Part shown: positions 51,056 through 59,321 of the stretch, in pieces
How positions within the stretch are numbered: the stretch's first letter is position 1
Layout of the letters: each line of letters opens with the position of its first letter
Origin: Rahnella victoriana
GTDB taxonomy: Bacteria > Pseudomonadota > Gammaproteobacteria > Enterobacterales > Enterobacteriaceae
DNA length: 64,000 nt
NCBI RefSeq assembly: GCF_004330295.1
Contig: NZ_SJOJ01000015.1
Location: 78,512 to 142,511 of the forward strand
Reading direction: 5' to 3'
Made by a program: the position numbers and the translations under genes
The notes under the pieces: model-generated
What the model was told of the DNA's origin: nothing
What the model saw: the letters and a program-made list of their open reading frames with translations, nothing else
Database searches by the model: none

Positions 51056-51200
51056 TGAACAAAAATGGGGCGAAAATTTGCGCTTTGTGCAGCTACCGTT
51101 CAAGGTAATTGCATTATGATTATTTCCAATAATGCTCAGGAAGGGCATATCTTTTAAATGCTGTCTTTCTCCGAAACTGTCTTTAGGAAACCCCTATTTA

Positions 51201-52646
51201 ATGCAACTTCGTCATCTCTCTGAACGCCTGAAAAAGCTGTTGCTGGCGCTGATTCTGGTGATTATTACGCTGCTGGCTGTGCGGACTTATGACGCGTTGC
51301 AGGGACCGCCGCTTGAGCCATGGCATAAGCTGGTACCGGACGAACTGAGTACGGAGCAGCTGGATAAGAGCGACTGGCCCGCGTATTTGCGTGCCGAGCA
51401 GCAGGCGTTTGTGGAAGTGAAGCAGCAGGTGACGGATAAGCTGGATCGCGAGGAGCGGATCCCGCTCAACCGTTATTACGATCGCAGCCCGATTTATCCG
51501 GAGCATTTTGCGCAGGACTGGAACCGCTCTTATGAGCTGATGCCCGACGGTAAGCCGGTCGGTGCGGTGGTGCTGTTGCATGGGCTGACGGATTCCCCGT
51601 ACAGCCTGCGGCATATCGCAGAAGATTACCGTCGCCGTGGGTTTGTGGCGGTCGGTATCCGCCTGCCCGGTCATGGAACGGTACCCGGCGGTCTGACGCG
51701 GGTGGACTGGGAACAGTGGCTGGCGGCGACGCGGCTGGCGGTGCGTGAGGCGCGGCGTGTGGCAGGGACGGAGGTGCCGCTGCAACTGGTCGGTTTCTCA
51801 AATGGTGGCGCGCTGGCAATGAAATACACGCTGGATTCGCTCGATGATCCTGCACTGGCGCGTCCTTCCCGCGTGGTGCTGATCTCCCCGATGATTGGCG
51901 TGACGAGTTTTGCACGCTTCGCCGGATATGCGGGCTGGCCGGCTATTTTTCCGGCCTTCGCCAAAACTGCCTGGCTGAACCTGATGCCGGAATTTAACCC
52001 GTTTAAATACAATTCCTTCCCGGTGAAAGCCGCCCGGCAATCCTATCTGCTGACCCATGTTTTACAGCAGCAGATCAGCCGGGACGCGGCATCCGGCAAG
52101 CTGGCACAGTTACCGCCGTTGCTGGCTTTCCAGTCTGTTGTCGATTCCACCGTCAGCGCCCGTGCGGTGGTGACGGCGCTGTTTAATCAGCTCCCCGCCA
52201 ACGGCAGTCAGCTGGTGTTGTTTGATATTAACCGCAGTGCGTACGTCGGCCCGTTGCTGCGTCCGGCGTCAGAAACCGCCGTGGAGCGTTTGCTGCCTGC
52301 ACCGCCACGCGCTTATCAGACGACGGTGATCACCAATGCCTCGCCGGATGATGCGGCGGCTGTGGCGAAAACCACGGCGGCGGGGCAGGGTGCGGTCACG
52401 GTCAGTCCGCTGGGGCTGAATTACCCGTCTGAATTCTATTCGTTATCGCACGTCGCGCTGCCTTTCCCGACGGACGATTCGCTGTACGGGCGCAATCCGC
52501 AGGGGCCTGCGCAGTTTGGTATCCGTCTGGGGACGCTGGCCGCCCGGGGTGAAAATGGCGCGCTGGTGGTGAGTATGGACCAGCTGATGCGGGTTTCGTC
52601 CAACCCGTTTTATCCCTATATGTTGCAGCGGATCACGGGCTTCTGA
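51201..52646 (+). CDS. Alpha/beta hydrolase (serine hydrolase), membrane-anchored
   Basis: A 481-residue protein with one N-terminal membrane helix (about 15-33) and an alpha/beta-hydrolase domain outside. The oxyanion-hole segment is VVLLHGLTDSPYS, and the nucleophile elbow is GFSNGG near residue 200. The catalytic His is probably in SLSHVALPFP. The fold resembles monoacylglycerol lipases or carboxylesterases. ATG 51201 follows AGGAA at 51185-51189, slightly distant. It is a single gene and its substrate is unknown. Confidence 0.88.
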   Translation: MQLRHLSERLKKLLLALILVIITLLAVRTYDALQGPPLEPWHKLVPDELSTEQLDKSDWPAYLRAEQQAFVEVKQQVTDKLDREERIPLNRYYDRSPIYPEHFAQDWNRSYELMPDGKPVGAVVLLHGLTDSPYSLRHIAEDYRRRGFVAVGIRLPGHGTVPGGLTRVDWEQWLAATRLAVREARRVAGTEVPLQLVGFSNGGALAMKYTLDSLDDPALARPSRVVLISPMIGVTSFARFAGYAGWPAIFPAFAKTAWLNLMPEFNPFKYNSFPVKAARQSYLLTHVLQQQISRDAASGKLAQLPPLLAFQSVVDSTVSARAVVTALFNQLPANGSQLVLFDINRSAYVGPLLRPASETAVERLLPAPPRAYQTTVITNASPDDAAAVAKTTAAGQGAVTVSPLGLNYPSEFYSLSHVALPFPTDDSLYGRNPQGPAQFGIRLGTLAARGENGALVVSMDQLMRVSSNPFYPYMLQRITGF

Positions 52647-52677
52647 TCAAGGCCGCTGAGAGTTTTTTTAAAAGTGC

Positions 52678-52706
52678 TTGCGATAATATCGCGCGCTATA
52701 TATATT
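52678..52706 (+). promoter_or_regulatory. ohrR promoter with overlapping OhrR box
   Basis: TTGCGA (52678-52683), 17 bases, TATATT (52701-52706) forms a sigma-70 promoter. The palindrome GCGATAATATCGC (52680-52692) overlaps its -35 and is shared with the ohr upstream region, so it is the probable OhrR operator. The predicted start falls on or next to ATG 52713. Confidence 0.65.
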
Positions 52707-52712
52707 GGCGAC

Positions 52713-53177
52713 ATGAACATGAAAACAGACACCGGCTCCACACAAAACGGCATGCTGCATCTGGATCAACAGATGTGTTTCGCGCTGTACTCCGCGAATC
52801 TGGCGCTGCATAAGGTTTACCGAAAATTGCTCGGCCAGCTCGACCTCACGTATCCGCAATATCTGGTGATGCTGGTGCTGTGGCAACGCGATGAAGTCAC
52901 GGTGTCTGACATCGGCGAAAAACTGTTTCTGGATTCGGCGACGTTAACGCCGTTGCTCAAACGTCTCGAAGCCGCCGGTTTGCTGGTACGTCAGCGCGCC
53001 AAAGCCGACGAACGTCAGGTGATCATTTCCCTGACGGAGGCGGGCAAAACGTTACGCGACAAAGCGCAGGGCATTCCCGAAGCCATTCTGTGTGCCACGG
53101 AATGTGATGTCGGCGAAATCGTGGCACTGAAACAGCAGCTGGAAGTCTTACGGGCTAAACTTCAGGATAAAGCCTGA
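52713..53177 (+). CDS. ohrR: Organic hydroperoxide resistance regulator OhrR (MarR family)
   Basis: A 154-residue MarR-family repressor with the redox-sensing Cys22 ([16 protein letters not shown]), a winged helix around residues 65-90 ([18 protein letters not shown]) and the conserved [11 protein letters not shown]. Oxidation of Cys22 by organic peroxide releases DNA and induces ohr, the next gene. No ribosome site precedes ATG 52713, and ATG 52719 is a second option. The promoter position suggests a leaderless message. Confidence 0.93.
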   Translation: MNMKTDTGSTQNGMLHLDQQMCFALYSANLALHKVYRKLLGQLDLTYPQYLVMLVLWQRDEVTVSDIGEKLFLDSATLTPLLKRLEAAGLLVRQRAKADERQVIISLTEAGKTLRDKAQGIPEAILCATECDVGEIVALKQQLEVLRAKLQDKA

Positions 53178-53257
53178 GTCTGAAGACGTTGAATCAGGTA
53201 AACAGACGAGTCTGAAAGCATTTTTAGCGTCGTCTGGTAGTATCAAATAAGTAGTGT

Positions 53258-53270
53258 GCGATTAAATCGT
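53258..53270. promoter_or_regulatory. OhrR box upstream of ohr
   Basis: GCGATTAAATCGT repeats the GCGAT-N3-ATCG pattern found in the ohrR promoter (52680-52692). It lies 41 bases before the ohr start and so fits an OhrR operator. Confidence 0.65.
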
Positions 53271-53310
53271 TTAAAATTTACTAATCTCTTTCACTGATAA
53301 GGAACGAAAT

Positions 53311-53733
53311 ATGTCTATTGAAAAAGTTGTGTATCGTGCTCATGCATCCGCTACCGGTGGCCGTGATGGCCGTGCGACTTCCGATGACGGCGTTCTTGAC
53401 GTCAAACTGGGCGTACCTAAAGAAATGGGCGGCATGGGTGGCGGTACCAACCCTGAGCAGCTGTTTGCTGCCGGTTATTCCGCCTGTTTCCTCGGCGCAC
53501 TGAAAGCCGTGGCCGCGCAGGAAAAAATTAAAATCCCTGCTGACGCTAAAATCGAAGGCGCGGTAGGTATTGGTGCGATTCCGGGCGGTTACGGTATCGA
53601 AGTGCAGCTGGATATCACCCTGCCGGGCTTTGAACGCAGCGAAGCCGAAGCACTGGTGGCAAAAGCGCATCAGGTTTGCCCGTACTCCAACGCGACCCGT
53701 GGCAATATCGACGTCACGCTGAACGTGAAATAA
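53311..53733 (+). CDS. ohr: Organic hydroperoxide resistance protein Ohr
   Basis: A 140-residue OsmC/Ohr-family thiol peroxidase that reduces fatty-acid and other organic hydroperoxides using lipoylated proteins. The two catalytic cysteines are Cys59 ([10 protein letters not shown]) and Cys123 ([13 protein letters not shown]). The length is typical. AAGGA precedes ATG 53311. It lies 133 bases after ohrR with its own OhrR box and terminator. Confidence 0.95.
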   Translation: MSIEKVVYRAHASATGGRDGRATSDDGVLDVKLGVPKEMGGMGGGTNPEQLFAAGYSACFLGALKAVAAQEKIKIPADAKIEGAVGIGAIPGGYGIEVQLDITLPGFERSEAEALVAKAHQVCPYSNATRGNIDVTLNVK

Positions 53734-53808
53734 CGCATCTGAAATAACGTGCTGTTCCGCAACGCCTGCACCAGGGATTGTTGTGACATAAAAAATGCAA
53801 AAATGTCA

Positions 53809-53830
53809 GGGAGGCTTCGGCCTCCTTTTT
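53809..53830 (+). terminator. Rho-independent terminator of ohr
   Basis: GGAGGC (53810-53815), a TTCG tetraloop and GCCTCC (53820-53825), followed by five T. A classic stable tetraloop terminator about 75 bases after the ohr stop. Confidence 0.92.
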
Positions 53831-54017
53831 GCTTTTTAACGCCTTTTCTCATGGAAACGGAAAAGATTCAGAAAGAAAACACGACGCCGCTGTTCATGCG
53901 GAACAATTCTGAAAGCCGCATAAAACCTCATTCTCAGCATAATCTGTGAACCAGTCCGGCATAAACATGTCACAATGATTCCAGATTTTTCAAAATACGT
54001 TAGGAAAGTGACTTTTC

Positions 54018-55697
54018 ATGAATAGAGTGAAGACTCTATCGCAGCAAAATATTTCTTTATTGTTAGCGATTTACATTGGCATCTTCCTGAATGTCTCTGT
54101 GTTCCAGCGCCGCTTTGCCGCATTGGTCAATCATTTCACGTCGGCAGAACTGGTTCAGGCTGTCACAGAAGTCTGTGCCATCGTCTTATTTACCTTTTTT
54201 GTTCTGCGTTTGCTCTCGCTGGGAGGACGGCTGTTTTTCCGCATTATCGCCAGTTTGCTGGTACTGATTTCCGTGGCGGCCAGCTACTACATGGTGATGT
54301 TCAATGTGGTGATCGGCTACGGCATTGTGGTGTCGGTCATGACCACCGACATCGATCTGAGCAAAGAGATCATTGGCTATCACCTGTTTATCTGGATGGC
54401 ACTGGTCAGCGCGATACCGCTGTTCCTTATCTGGAAAAACAACCTGCGCCTGACGCTGATCGAACAGATAAAAACGCCGGGGCAGCGCCTCATACCGTTA
54501 GGCGTATTGCTGGCGGCGGTGCTGCTGGTCTGGCTGCCATTGCGGTCCCTTGATCACGCGCAGAGCGTGAATGAGAAAAAAACCAACGTGGATTTGCCGA
54601 GTTATGGCGGTGTGGTCGCGCACTCCTATCTGCCGTCTAACTGGCTGGCCGCGCTGGGTTTGTATGCGTATACGCAGGTGGATGAAAGCCGGGATGCGGG
54701 TAATTACTTTGATCCGGCGAAGAACTTCACCTACGTGGCGCCTGCTGACATTGATGACACTTATGTCGTGTTTATCATCGGTGAAACCACCCGCTGGGAT
54801 CACATGGGCATTTTAGGTTACGAGCGCGATACCACGCCGCGGCTGTCTAAAGAGAAGAATCTGGTGGCGTTTCGCGGGACGTCCTGCGATACGGCCACTA
54901 AGCTCTCTCTGCGCTGTATGTTCGTGCGCGAAGGCGGTACGGCAGATAACCCGCAGCGTACCCTGAAAGAGCAGAATATCTTTGCCGTGATGAAGTCGCT
55001 GGGATTCACCTCCGAACTGTTCGCCATGCAAAGCGAGTTGTGGTTCTACAACAATGCCGACACCAATAATTTCTCCTTCCGCGAAATTATTGCCTCGGAA
55101 AAGCGCAACGACGGTAAGCCGGTCGATGACATGTTGCTGGTCAATGAGTTACAGGAATCCCTGAGAACGCATCCGAAAGGTAAGCATCTGGTGATCCTGC
55201 ACACCAAAGGCTCGCACTATCTCTATTCCCAGCGTTATCCGCGCAGTTACGCCCGTTATACGCCGGAATGTAAGAGCAACACCTGCACCAAAGCGGAACT
55301 GATCAATGCTTTCGATAACAGCGTGCTGTACACCGATACCTTTATCGATAACGTGATTGATCAGCTGCGCGATAAGAAAGCGCTGGTGTTTTACGCATCT
55401 GACCACGGTGAATCTATTGATGAGAACTCGCATCTGCACGGTACGCCGCGCGAGATGGCGCCGCCGGAGCAGTTCCGCGTGCCGATGATGGTGTGGGCTT
55501 CCGACAGTTTCCTCGAGCAGCCGGATCATAAACTGGCGTTTGAGCAATTGCAGGCGCAGCAGCGTATCGGCGCGAAGAAACGCCATGTTGAGTTATTCGA
55601 CTCGATTCTGGGTTGTCTGGGTTACACCTCGCCAGATGGAGGTATTAATCCGGCGAATAACTGGTGTGCCAAACCTCAGGCAGAACAGAAGCTATAG
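54018..55697 (+). CDS. eptB: Kdo2-lipid A phosphoethanolamine 7''-transferase EptB
   Basis: A 559-residue inner-membrane enzyme adding phosphoethanolamine to the outer Kdo of lipopolysaccharide. Five N-terminal TM helices (within residues 1-180) are followed by a periplasmic sulfatase-like domain. The metal and nucleophile site is FIIGETTRWDHMG with its catalytic Thr, and FYASDHGESI holds the late metal ligands. The C-terminal GCLGYTSPDGGIN is as in E. coli EptB (563). Cysteines in the SCDTATKLSLRCMF region probably form a disulfide. It is followed by a tRNA-Pro gene. Confidence 0.95.
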   Translation: MNRVKTLSQQNISLLLAIYIGIFLNVSVFQRRFAALVNHFTSAELVQAVTEVCAIVLFTFFVLRLLSLGGRLFFRIIASLLVLISVAASYYMVMFNVVIGYGIVVSVMTTDIDLSKEIIGYHLFIWMALVSAIPLFLIWKNNLRLTLIEQIKTPGQRLIPLGVLLAAVLLVWLPLRSLDHAQSVNEKKTNVDLPSYGGVVAHSYLPSNWLAALGLYAYTQVDESRDAGNYFDPAKNFTYVAPADIDDTYVVFIIGETTRWDHMGILGYERDTTPRLSKEKNLVAFRGTSCDTATKLSLRCMFVREGGTADNPQRTLKEQNIFAVMKSLGFTSELFAMQSELWFYNNADTNNFSFREIIASEKRNDGKPVDDMLLVNELQESLRTHPKGKHLVILHTKGSHYLYSQRYPRSYARYTPECKSNTCTKAELINAFDNSVLYTDTFIDNVIDQLRDKKALVFYASDHGESIDENSHLHGTPREMAPPEQFRVPMMVWASDSFLEQPDHKLAFEQLQAQQRIGAKKRHVELFDSILGCLGYTSPDGGINPANNWCAKPQAEQKL

Positions 55698-55758
55698 GTC
55701 ATTTTGGCAACGCATCGGATAATTTCTGGTCAGTCAGTCCGGATGTTTTAAAAAGCCA

Positions 55759-55787
55759 TTGACGCTCTGAGGGGGTCGCAGTAAGAT
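55759..55787 (+). promoter_or_regulatory. Promoter of tRNA-Pro
   Basis: TTGACG (55759-55764), a 17-base spacer and TAAGAT (55782-55787), followed by the GC-rich discriminator GCGCCCC typical of stringently controlled stable-RNA promoters. It ends about 10 bases before the tRNA. Confidence 0.85.
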
Positions 55788-55797
55788 GCGCCCCATT

Positions 55798-55874
55798 CGG
55801 CGAGTAGCGCAGCTTGGTAGCGCAACTGGTTTGGGACCAGTGGGTCGGAGGTTCGAATCCTCTCTCGCCGACCA
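55798..55874 (+). tRNA. tRNA-Pro (anticodon UGG)
   Basis: A 77-base cloverleaf with acceptor arms CGGCGAG and CTCGCCG, anticodon loop TTTGGGA (anticodon TGG) between ACTGG and CCAGT, the T loop GGTTCGAATCC and an encoded CCA end. It is essentially identical to E. coli proM-type tRNA-Pro. Confidence 0.97.
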
Positions 55875-55883
55875 CATTTGAAA

Positions 55884-55910
55884 AACCTGCTTTTAAAGCA
55901 GGTTTTTTTT
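55884..55910 (+). terminator. Rho-independent terminator of tRNA-Pro
   Basis: AACCTGCTTT and AAAGCAGGTT form a stem followed by eight T, ten bases after the tRNA CCA end. Confidence 0.92.
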
Positions 55911-55928
55911 CGCCTGTAGTTTGCCCGA

Positions 55929-56408
55929 CTACGGCTGTTCTTCCTGAGCCATCATTTTCCCTGACGCCTCGAAAAGTGCCTGCCAGTTGTCTGGCGGTTC
56001 ACCGCTTTTCAACATCTTGCGAAACATCCGGTATGCGTCTGTTTTGCTTTCGTAAGCGCGTAATTCTTTATCATCATTCACCCAGGCGTAAATAATGATC
56101 CGGCTTTTCAGGTTGTAACGGAAAAACAAACGGTACTGCTGGAAGAATTTTGCCCTGAACCAGTGTGAGAATTCCCCGCCTAACGTATCGCCCTGACGGA
56201 ATTCAACACGCGCCGGATCCTGCGGGATAACGTCAAACATCAGCTTATTGATCGCAGCCAGCCGTTTGGTGGCATTTTTACTTTTATAGCCCGCCGGATC
56301 TTTGCGGCGCAGTAAAACAACCTGATCAGTGAGTGCCTGTATTTGTTGCAGGATCAGAGGATGAGCGAGAAGGGTCCATCCGTTAATCTCCATGGCCTGA
56401 TTGTGCAT
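55929..56408 (-). CDS. yhaV: YhaV-type ribonuclease toxin
   Basis: A 159-residue RelE-superfamily mRNA interferase toxin. It matches E. coli YhaV: NGWTLLAHP at the start, KDPAGYKSKNATKRLAAI, the core strand RYNLKSRIIIYAWVNDDKELRAY and a C-terminal KTDAYRMFRKMLKSGEPPDNW. It starts 6 bases after the antitoxin gene, so the two form one operon. The reading frame is intact at full length, so it is probably functional. It is convergent with the tRNA-Pro terminator. Confidence 0.92.
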   Translation of the reverse strand: MHNQAMEINGWTLLAHPLILQQIQALTDQVVLLRRKDPAGYKSKNATKRLAAINKLMFDVIPQDPARVEFRQGDTLGGEFSHWFRAKFFQQYRLFFRYNLKSRIIIYAWVNDDKELRAYESKTDAYRMFRKMLKSGEPPDNWQALFEASGKMMAQEEQP

Positions 56409-56414
56409 AATCCT

Positions 56415-56759
56415 TTACTCGTCATCGTCAGAAAGCGGGCTCTCAAGATCGATAGCCATCCCGGCGGTCAGTACATTGATTTTTTCATGCAGGGATAATG
56501 TTACCGGCTGCATATTTTCCGGGTTATTGAGCATATCTTTTGCCACAAAACCGAGAAAGGCACTGATAACAGGGTCTTCCGCTTCTTCGAGTTGCCTCGA
56601 AATAACCACCTGCCCGTCTGGCAAAATCTTGTACTGGATCCGATCATTTTCGGTGAGATTTAATGCCTTACGGATAGTGGCCGGAATGGTGGTCTGGAAG
56701 CGGCGGGTGACTTTGGATTCGGCTTCGAATTTTATTCCCCATAGTGCCGAGGCTGACAT
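56415..56759 (-). CDS. prlF: PrlF (SohA)-type antitoxin
   Basis: A 114-residue antitoxin with an AbrB/SpoVT swapped-hairpin DNA-binding domain at the N-terminus (ESKVTRRFQTTIPATIRKAL) and an acidic C-terminal toxin-binding tail ending SPLSDDDE. E. coli PrlF neutralises YhaV and represses the shared promoter. ATG 56759 follows GGAGTC. A 31-base palindrome 46 bases upstream is the likely operator. Confidence 0.92.
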   Translation of the reverse strand: MSASALWGIKFEAESKVTRRFQTTIPATIRKALNLTENDRIQYKILPDGQVVISRQLEEAEDPVISAFLGFVAKDMLNNPENMQPVTLSLHEKINVLTAGMAIDLESPLSDDDE

Positions 56760-56804
56760 AATGAGACTCCATAATGATGCTTATTTGAGCAATTTTGTCA
56801 GCGT

Positions 56805-56835
56805 AATGCATTTGCATTGCCAATGCAAATGCATT
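56805..56835. promoter_or_regulatory. 31-base palindrome upstream of prlF-yhaV
   Basis: The 15-base arms AATGCATTTGCATTG (56805-56819) and CAATGCAAATGCATT (56821-56835) are perfect inverted copies around one central base. Each arm itself contains the ATGCA/TGCAT motif. No T run follows, so an operator for the antitoxin is more likely than a terminator. Confidence 0.75.
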
Positions 56836-56840
56836 GCTTT

Positions 56841-57089
56841 TCACTTCATCATCTTCAAATCGCCTTTGCGGTGATTTTTATGATCCTGATAGAAATTCTC
56901 ATGCGAATCCAGGCTGAGCAGATACAGTTCAATTTTTTCTTCGCGCCAGCAATAACCCAGCAAAGCCTGCTGCTTTTCCAGCGGAAATTTATGCACCCTC
57001 AGGTCACTGAGATCGCCTTTCTTGAGTTCCCTGAGCCGCGAGAATAGGCGTTGCCCCACACGTAAGAAAGGGGCATTTTCGCCGGATTT
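56841..57089 (-). pseudogene. 5'-truncated toxin-like gene (RelE/HigB-like C-terminal part)
   Basis: The open frame on the minus strand starts right after an in-frame TGA (57090-57092) and ends at 56841. The readable part is about 82 residues (ENAPFLRVGQRLFSRLRELK, then DLRVHKFPLEKQQALLGYCW and SLDSHENFYQDHKNHRKGD). The SHENFY end and the YCW strand resemble small RelE/ParE-type toxins, but only the C-terminal two-thirds is present. There is no ATG; GTG 57059 could start a 72-residue protein. Its upstream part was probably lost where the MmgE/PrpD gene now ends (57143). No partner antitoxin is next to it. Confidence 0.5.
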
Positions 57090-57142
57090 TCATCCCTGCG
57101 AGGCATCACGTAAAAATGCCCGGCACGCCGTTTTTCTTGCAC

Positions 57143-58522
57143 TCAACCTTGCGCGCCATCGCGCAAAGGCTCGTCAAACAATGCGGCTAAAAATTCCAGA
57201 TCTTCCTGTTCTTCCAGCCGGTTAAGCTGGCGGAAAAGGCCGCTGGCATTGCTCATCGTCGCGCAGCAGTCGGTGAATTTTCGCAGTCTGTCAGCGTCGC
57301 TGAACGGCTCGCGGTTGCTGCCTTTCGCCAGCTTGCGGCCCGCCTGTAAGGTGCGGCCATCGCGCAACGTCAGCGTGACCTCATGGGTCAGGCGCTCCTC
57401 CGGCGGCAGCCCGGCTTCCTGTTCCGGCGTATAGCAGCGCATGGAAATGCGGGCCAGACGCGCCGGTTCAGCGAGTTCTGCGACCCGCGCAGGGGTGAAA
57501 TCACTGACGCCCAGCGAGCCGTGGCGCAGCCAGGTATCGACGCAGTACTGCATCGAGAAACGTGCCTGCATTTCGTTGACCGGCTGCGGATACGCCAGAT
57601 TGCGCAGATTGGCGATGCCGACCAGCGTATCAACGGCCAGCACGTCGTCGTCGCTGAAATCATGCTGCGCACGCAGATCATCCAGCGCATCGATAATCAT
57701 GTGCGTCGAGCCGCAGCACGGATGACGTTTCGGCATCACGCCGGTGGTTTCAATGACATGCAGATGAGTGCCCAAAATGGCCGGAATATCCCAGCCCGGC
57801 GGTGTCTGGCCGCCAAACATTTCCAGAAAGCCTTGTGGCGCTTCCAGAATATCAATGCGCCCCAGCATCTGCTGGCGGGCGAAATTCGCTGCGTCCACCG
57901 CATTGCGGGCCGCCCATCCGGCGTGCAGCGGTTTGACCGGCGTGCCGAACTGCCCTTTGGTGCCGGAAGCAAAACTGACGGCATTGCTCAACGCGCGCGC
58001 GATACCGGCCTGATCCAACCCCATCAGCCAGGCGACCCCGGCTGCGCTGCCGATGCAGCCGACGGTCGAGGTGCCGTGCCAGCCTGCAGTGTAATGCGAA
58101 GGCGCGACGCCGGACCCGACAAACGCCTGCGCCTGTAGCCCGATCAGATACGCCAGTACCAGTTGTTCGCCACTGGCGCGGATGTCATCGGCGACCGCCA
58201 GCAGCGCCGGAACCAGCACCGCAGACGCATGGCTCATGCCCGGCGCGAAGTTGTCGTCATAATCGATGGCGTGCGCGGCCGTGCCGTTGACCAGCGCCGC
58301 GATGGCCGCCGGGGCACGTCCGCCGCCAGCTAACCGTGAACTGGCGTGCGGGGTGAAATACGTTTCGCTGGCAGCACGCACCGCCCGGCTGGAAAAATCA
58401 TCCTGTCCGGCGTACAGGCAGGCCAGCGTATCGGTGATCGCCTCGCGGGCTTTGCGGCGGGCCGTCGCGCTGAAATCGGGCTGGCTGCAACACCAGCGGG
58501 CAATGGCTTCAATCACATTCAT
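57143..58522 (-). CDS. MmgE/PrpD family protein
   Basis: A 459-residue cytoplasmic protein of the 2-methylcitrate dehydratase/cis-aconitate decarboxylase superfamily. It contains the family segments GTAAHAIDYDDNFAPGMSHAS (about residues 80-100), HYTAGWHGTSTVG and KRHPCCGSTH. Members dehydrate, decarboxylate or epimerise small carboxylates. No propionate or methylcitrate genes are nearby, so PrpD function is unlikely. ATG 58522 follows AAGGAAA. It is 19 bases after the last ABC transporter gene and is probably co-transcribed, suggesting it acts on the imported compound. Confidence 0.9.
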   Translation of the reverse strand: MNVIEAIARWCCSQPDFSATARRKAREAITDTLACLYAGQDDFSSRAVRAASETYFTPHASSRLAGGGRAPAAIAALVNGTAAHAIDYDDNFAPGMSHASAVLVPALLAVADDIRASGEQLVLAYLIGLQAQAFVGSGVAPSHYTAGWHGTSTVGCIGSAAGVAWLMGLDQAGIARALSNAVSFASGTKGQFGTPVKPLHAGWAARNAVDAANFARQQMLGRIDILEAPQGFLEMFGGQTPPGWDIPAILGTHLHVIETTGVMPKRHPCCGSTHMIIDALDDLRAQHDFSDDDVLAVDTLVGIANLRNLAYPQPVNEMQARFSMQYCVDTWLRHGSLGVSDFTPARVAELAEPARLARISMRCYTPEQEAGLPPEERLTHEVTLTLRDGRTLQAGRKLAKGSNREPFSDADRLRKFTDCCATMSNASGLFRQLNRLEEQEDLEFLAALFDEPLRDGAQG

Positions 58523-58541
58523 GGTATTTCCTTCAACGGCG

Positions 58542-59321
58542 TCAGTGGCGGCTGGCGGCAAGAAATTGTTGGGTATAAGGTTCGCGGGCGTCACCGCTGC
58601 GGATTTCACCGGCAGTCAGTTCTTCCAGCAATTTTCCCTGATGCATGATGGCGACGCGGTCGCACAGGTGCGCGACCACGGCCAGATCGTGCGTCACCAT
58701 CAGGTAAGTCAGGTTGCGTTCACGGCGCAGTTTTTTCAGCAGATTGAGGATCTCCGCCTGCACTGACACGTCCAGCGCCGAAGTCGGTTCGTCGAGCAGC
58801 AACACCTGCGGTTCGATGATCAGCGCCCGTGCCAGCGCCACGCGCTGACGCTGGCCACCGGAAAGCTGATGCGGATAGCGGTAACGGAAGGCGTCGCTCA
58901 GGCCGAGGGCATTGAGCACGTCGCTGATGCGTTCTTCACGGCGGTCCATGCCGTGGATCACCAGCGGTTCCAGCAGCGTGTGATACACCATTTTGCGCGG
59001 ATGCAGCGAGGCATACGGATCCTGAAACACCATCTGCACCTGCCGGTAATAGTCTTTATCGCGCACCGGATGTTGCTCACGGTTCTGATACAAAATCGCG
59101 CCGTTGTACTGCGTATTCTGACCGGTCAGCGTGCGCAGAATGGTCGATTTTCCGCAGCCGGATTCGCCGATCAGTCCGTAACTTTCACCGCGTGCGATGT
59201 GCAGGGTCACGCCATCGACCACCGTCTTGCGGTGATGGCCTTTGCCGAAGGTAATGCTCAGATCGACGGTCTCGATCATCCGGTCGGCGGTGAGCGGTGG
59301 CGGGATGATGAATGTGGTCAT
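58542..59321 (-). CDS. Peptide/nickel-type ABC transporter ATP-binding protein (DppF-like)
   Basis: A 259-residue ABC ATPase with Walker A GESGCGKST, signature LSGGQRQRVALARAL and Walker [14 protein letters not shown]. It belongs to the oligopeptide/nickel (OppF/DppF) group but lacks the long C-terminal oligopeptide tail. Its start overlaps the preceding ATPase stop by one base (TGATG). Second ATPase of the operon. Confidence 0.93.
   Translation of the reverse strand: MTTFIIPPPLTADRMIETVDLSITFGKGHHRKTVVDGVTLHIARGESYGLIGESGCGKSTILRTLTGQNTQYNGAILYQNREQHPVRDKDYYRQVQMVFQDPYASLHPRKMVYHTLLEPLVIHGMDRREERISDVLNALGLSDAFRYRYPHQLSGGQRQRVALARALIIEPQVLLLDEPTSALDVSVQAEILNLLKKLRRERNLTYLMVTHDLAVVAHLCDRVAIMHQGKLLEELTAGEIRSGDAREPYTQQFLAASRH

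Noticed and set aside
50916..51200. Guanidine (ykkC-type) riboswitch before the carboxylase cluster
   Set aside because: The leader between the predicted start (about 50945) and atzF is only about 30 bases, too short for that riboswitch.
55814..56095. Plus-strand open frame over the tRNA-Pro gene
   Set aside because: It is tRNA and terminator sequence read as codons.
55798..57142. Integrated element bounded by a duplicated tRNA-Pro 3' end
   Set aside because: I looked for a second copy of the tRNA 3' sequence in the following few kilobases and saw none, and there is no integrase gene.
57060..57142. Terminator for the MmgE/PrpD operon
   Set aside because: GGGCATTTT (57071-57079) and AAAATGCCC (57113-57121) are complementary, but the loop is over 30 bases, so a working terminator is doubtful.
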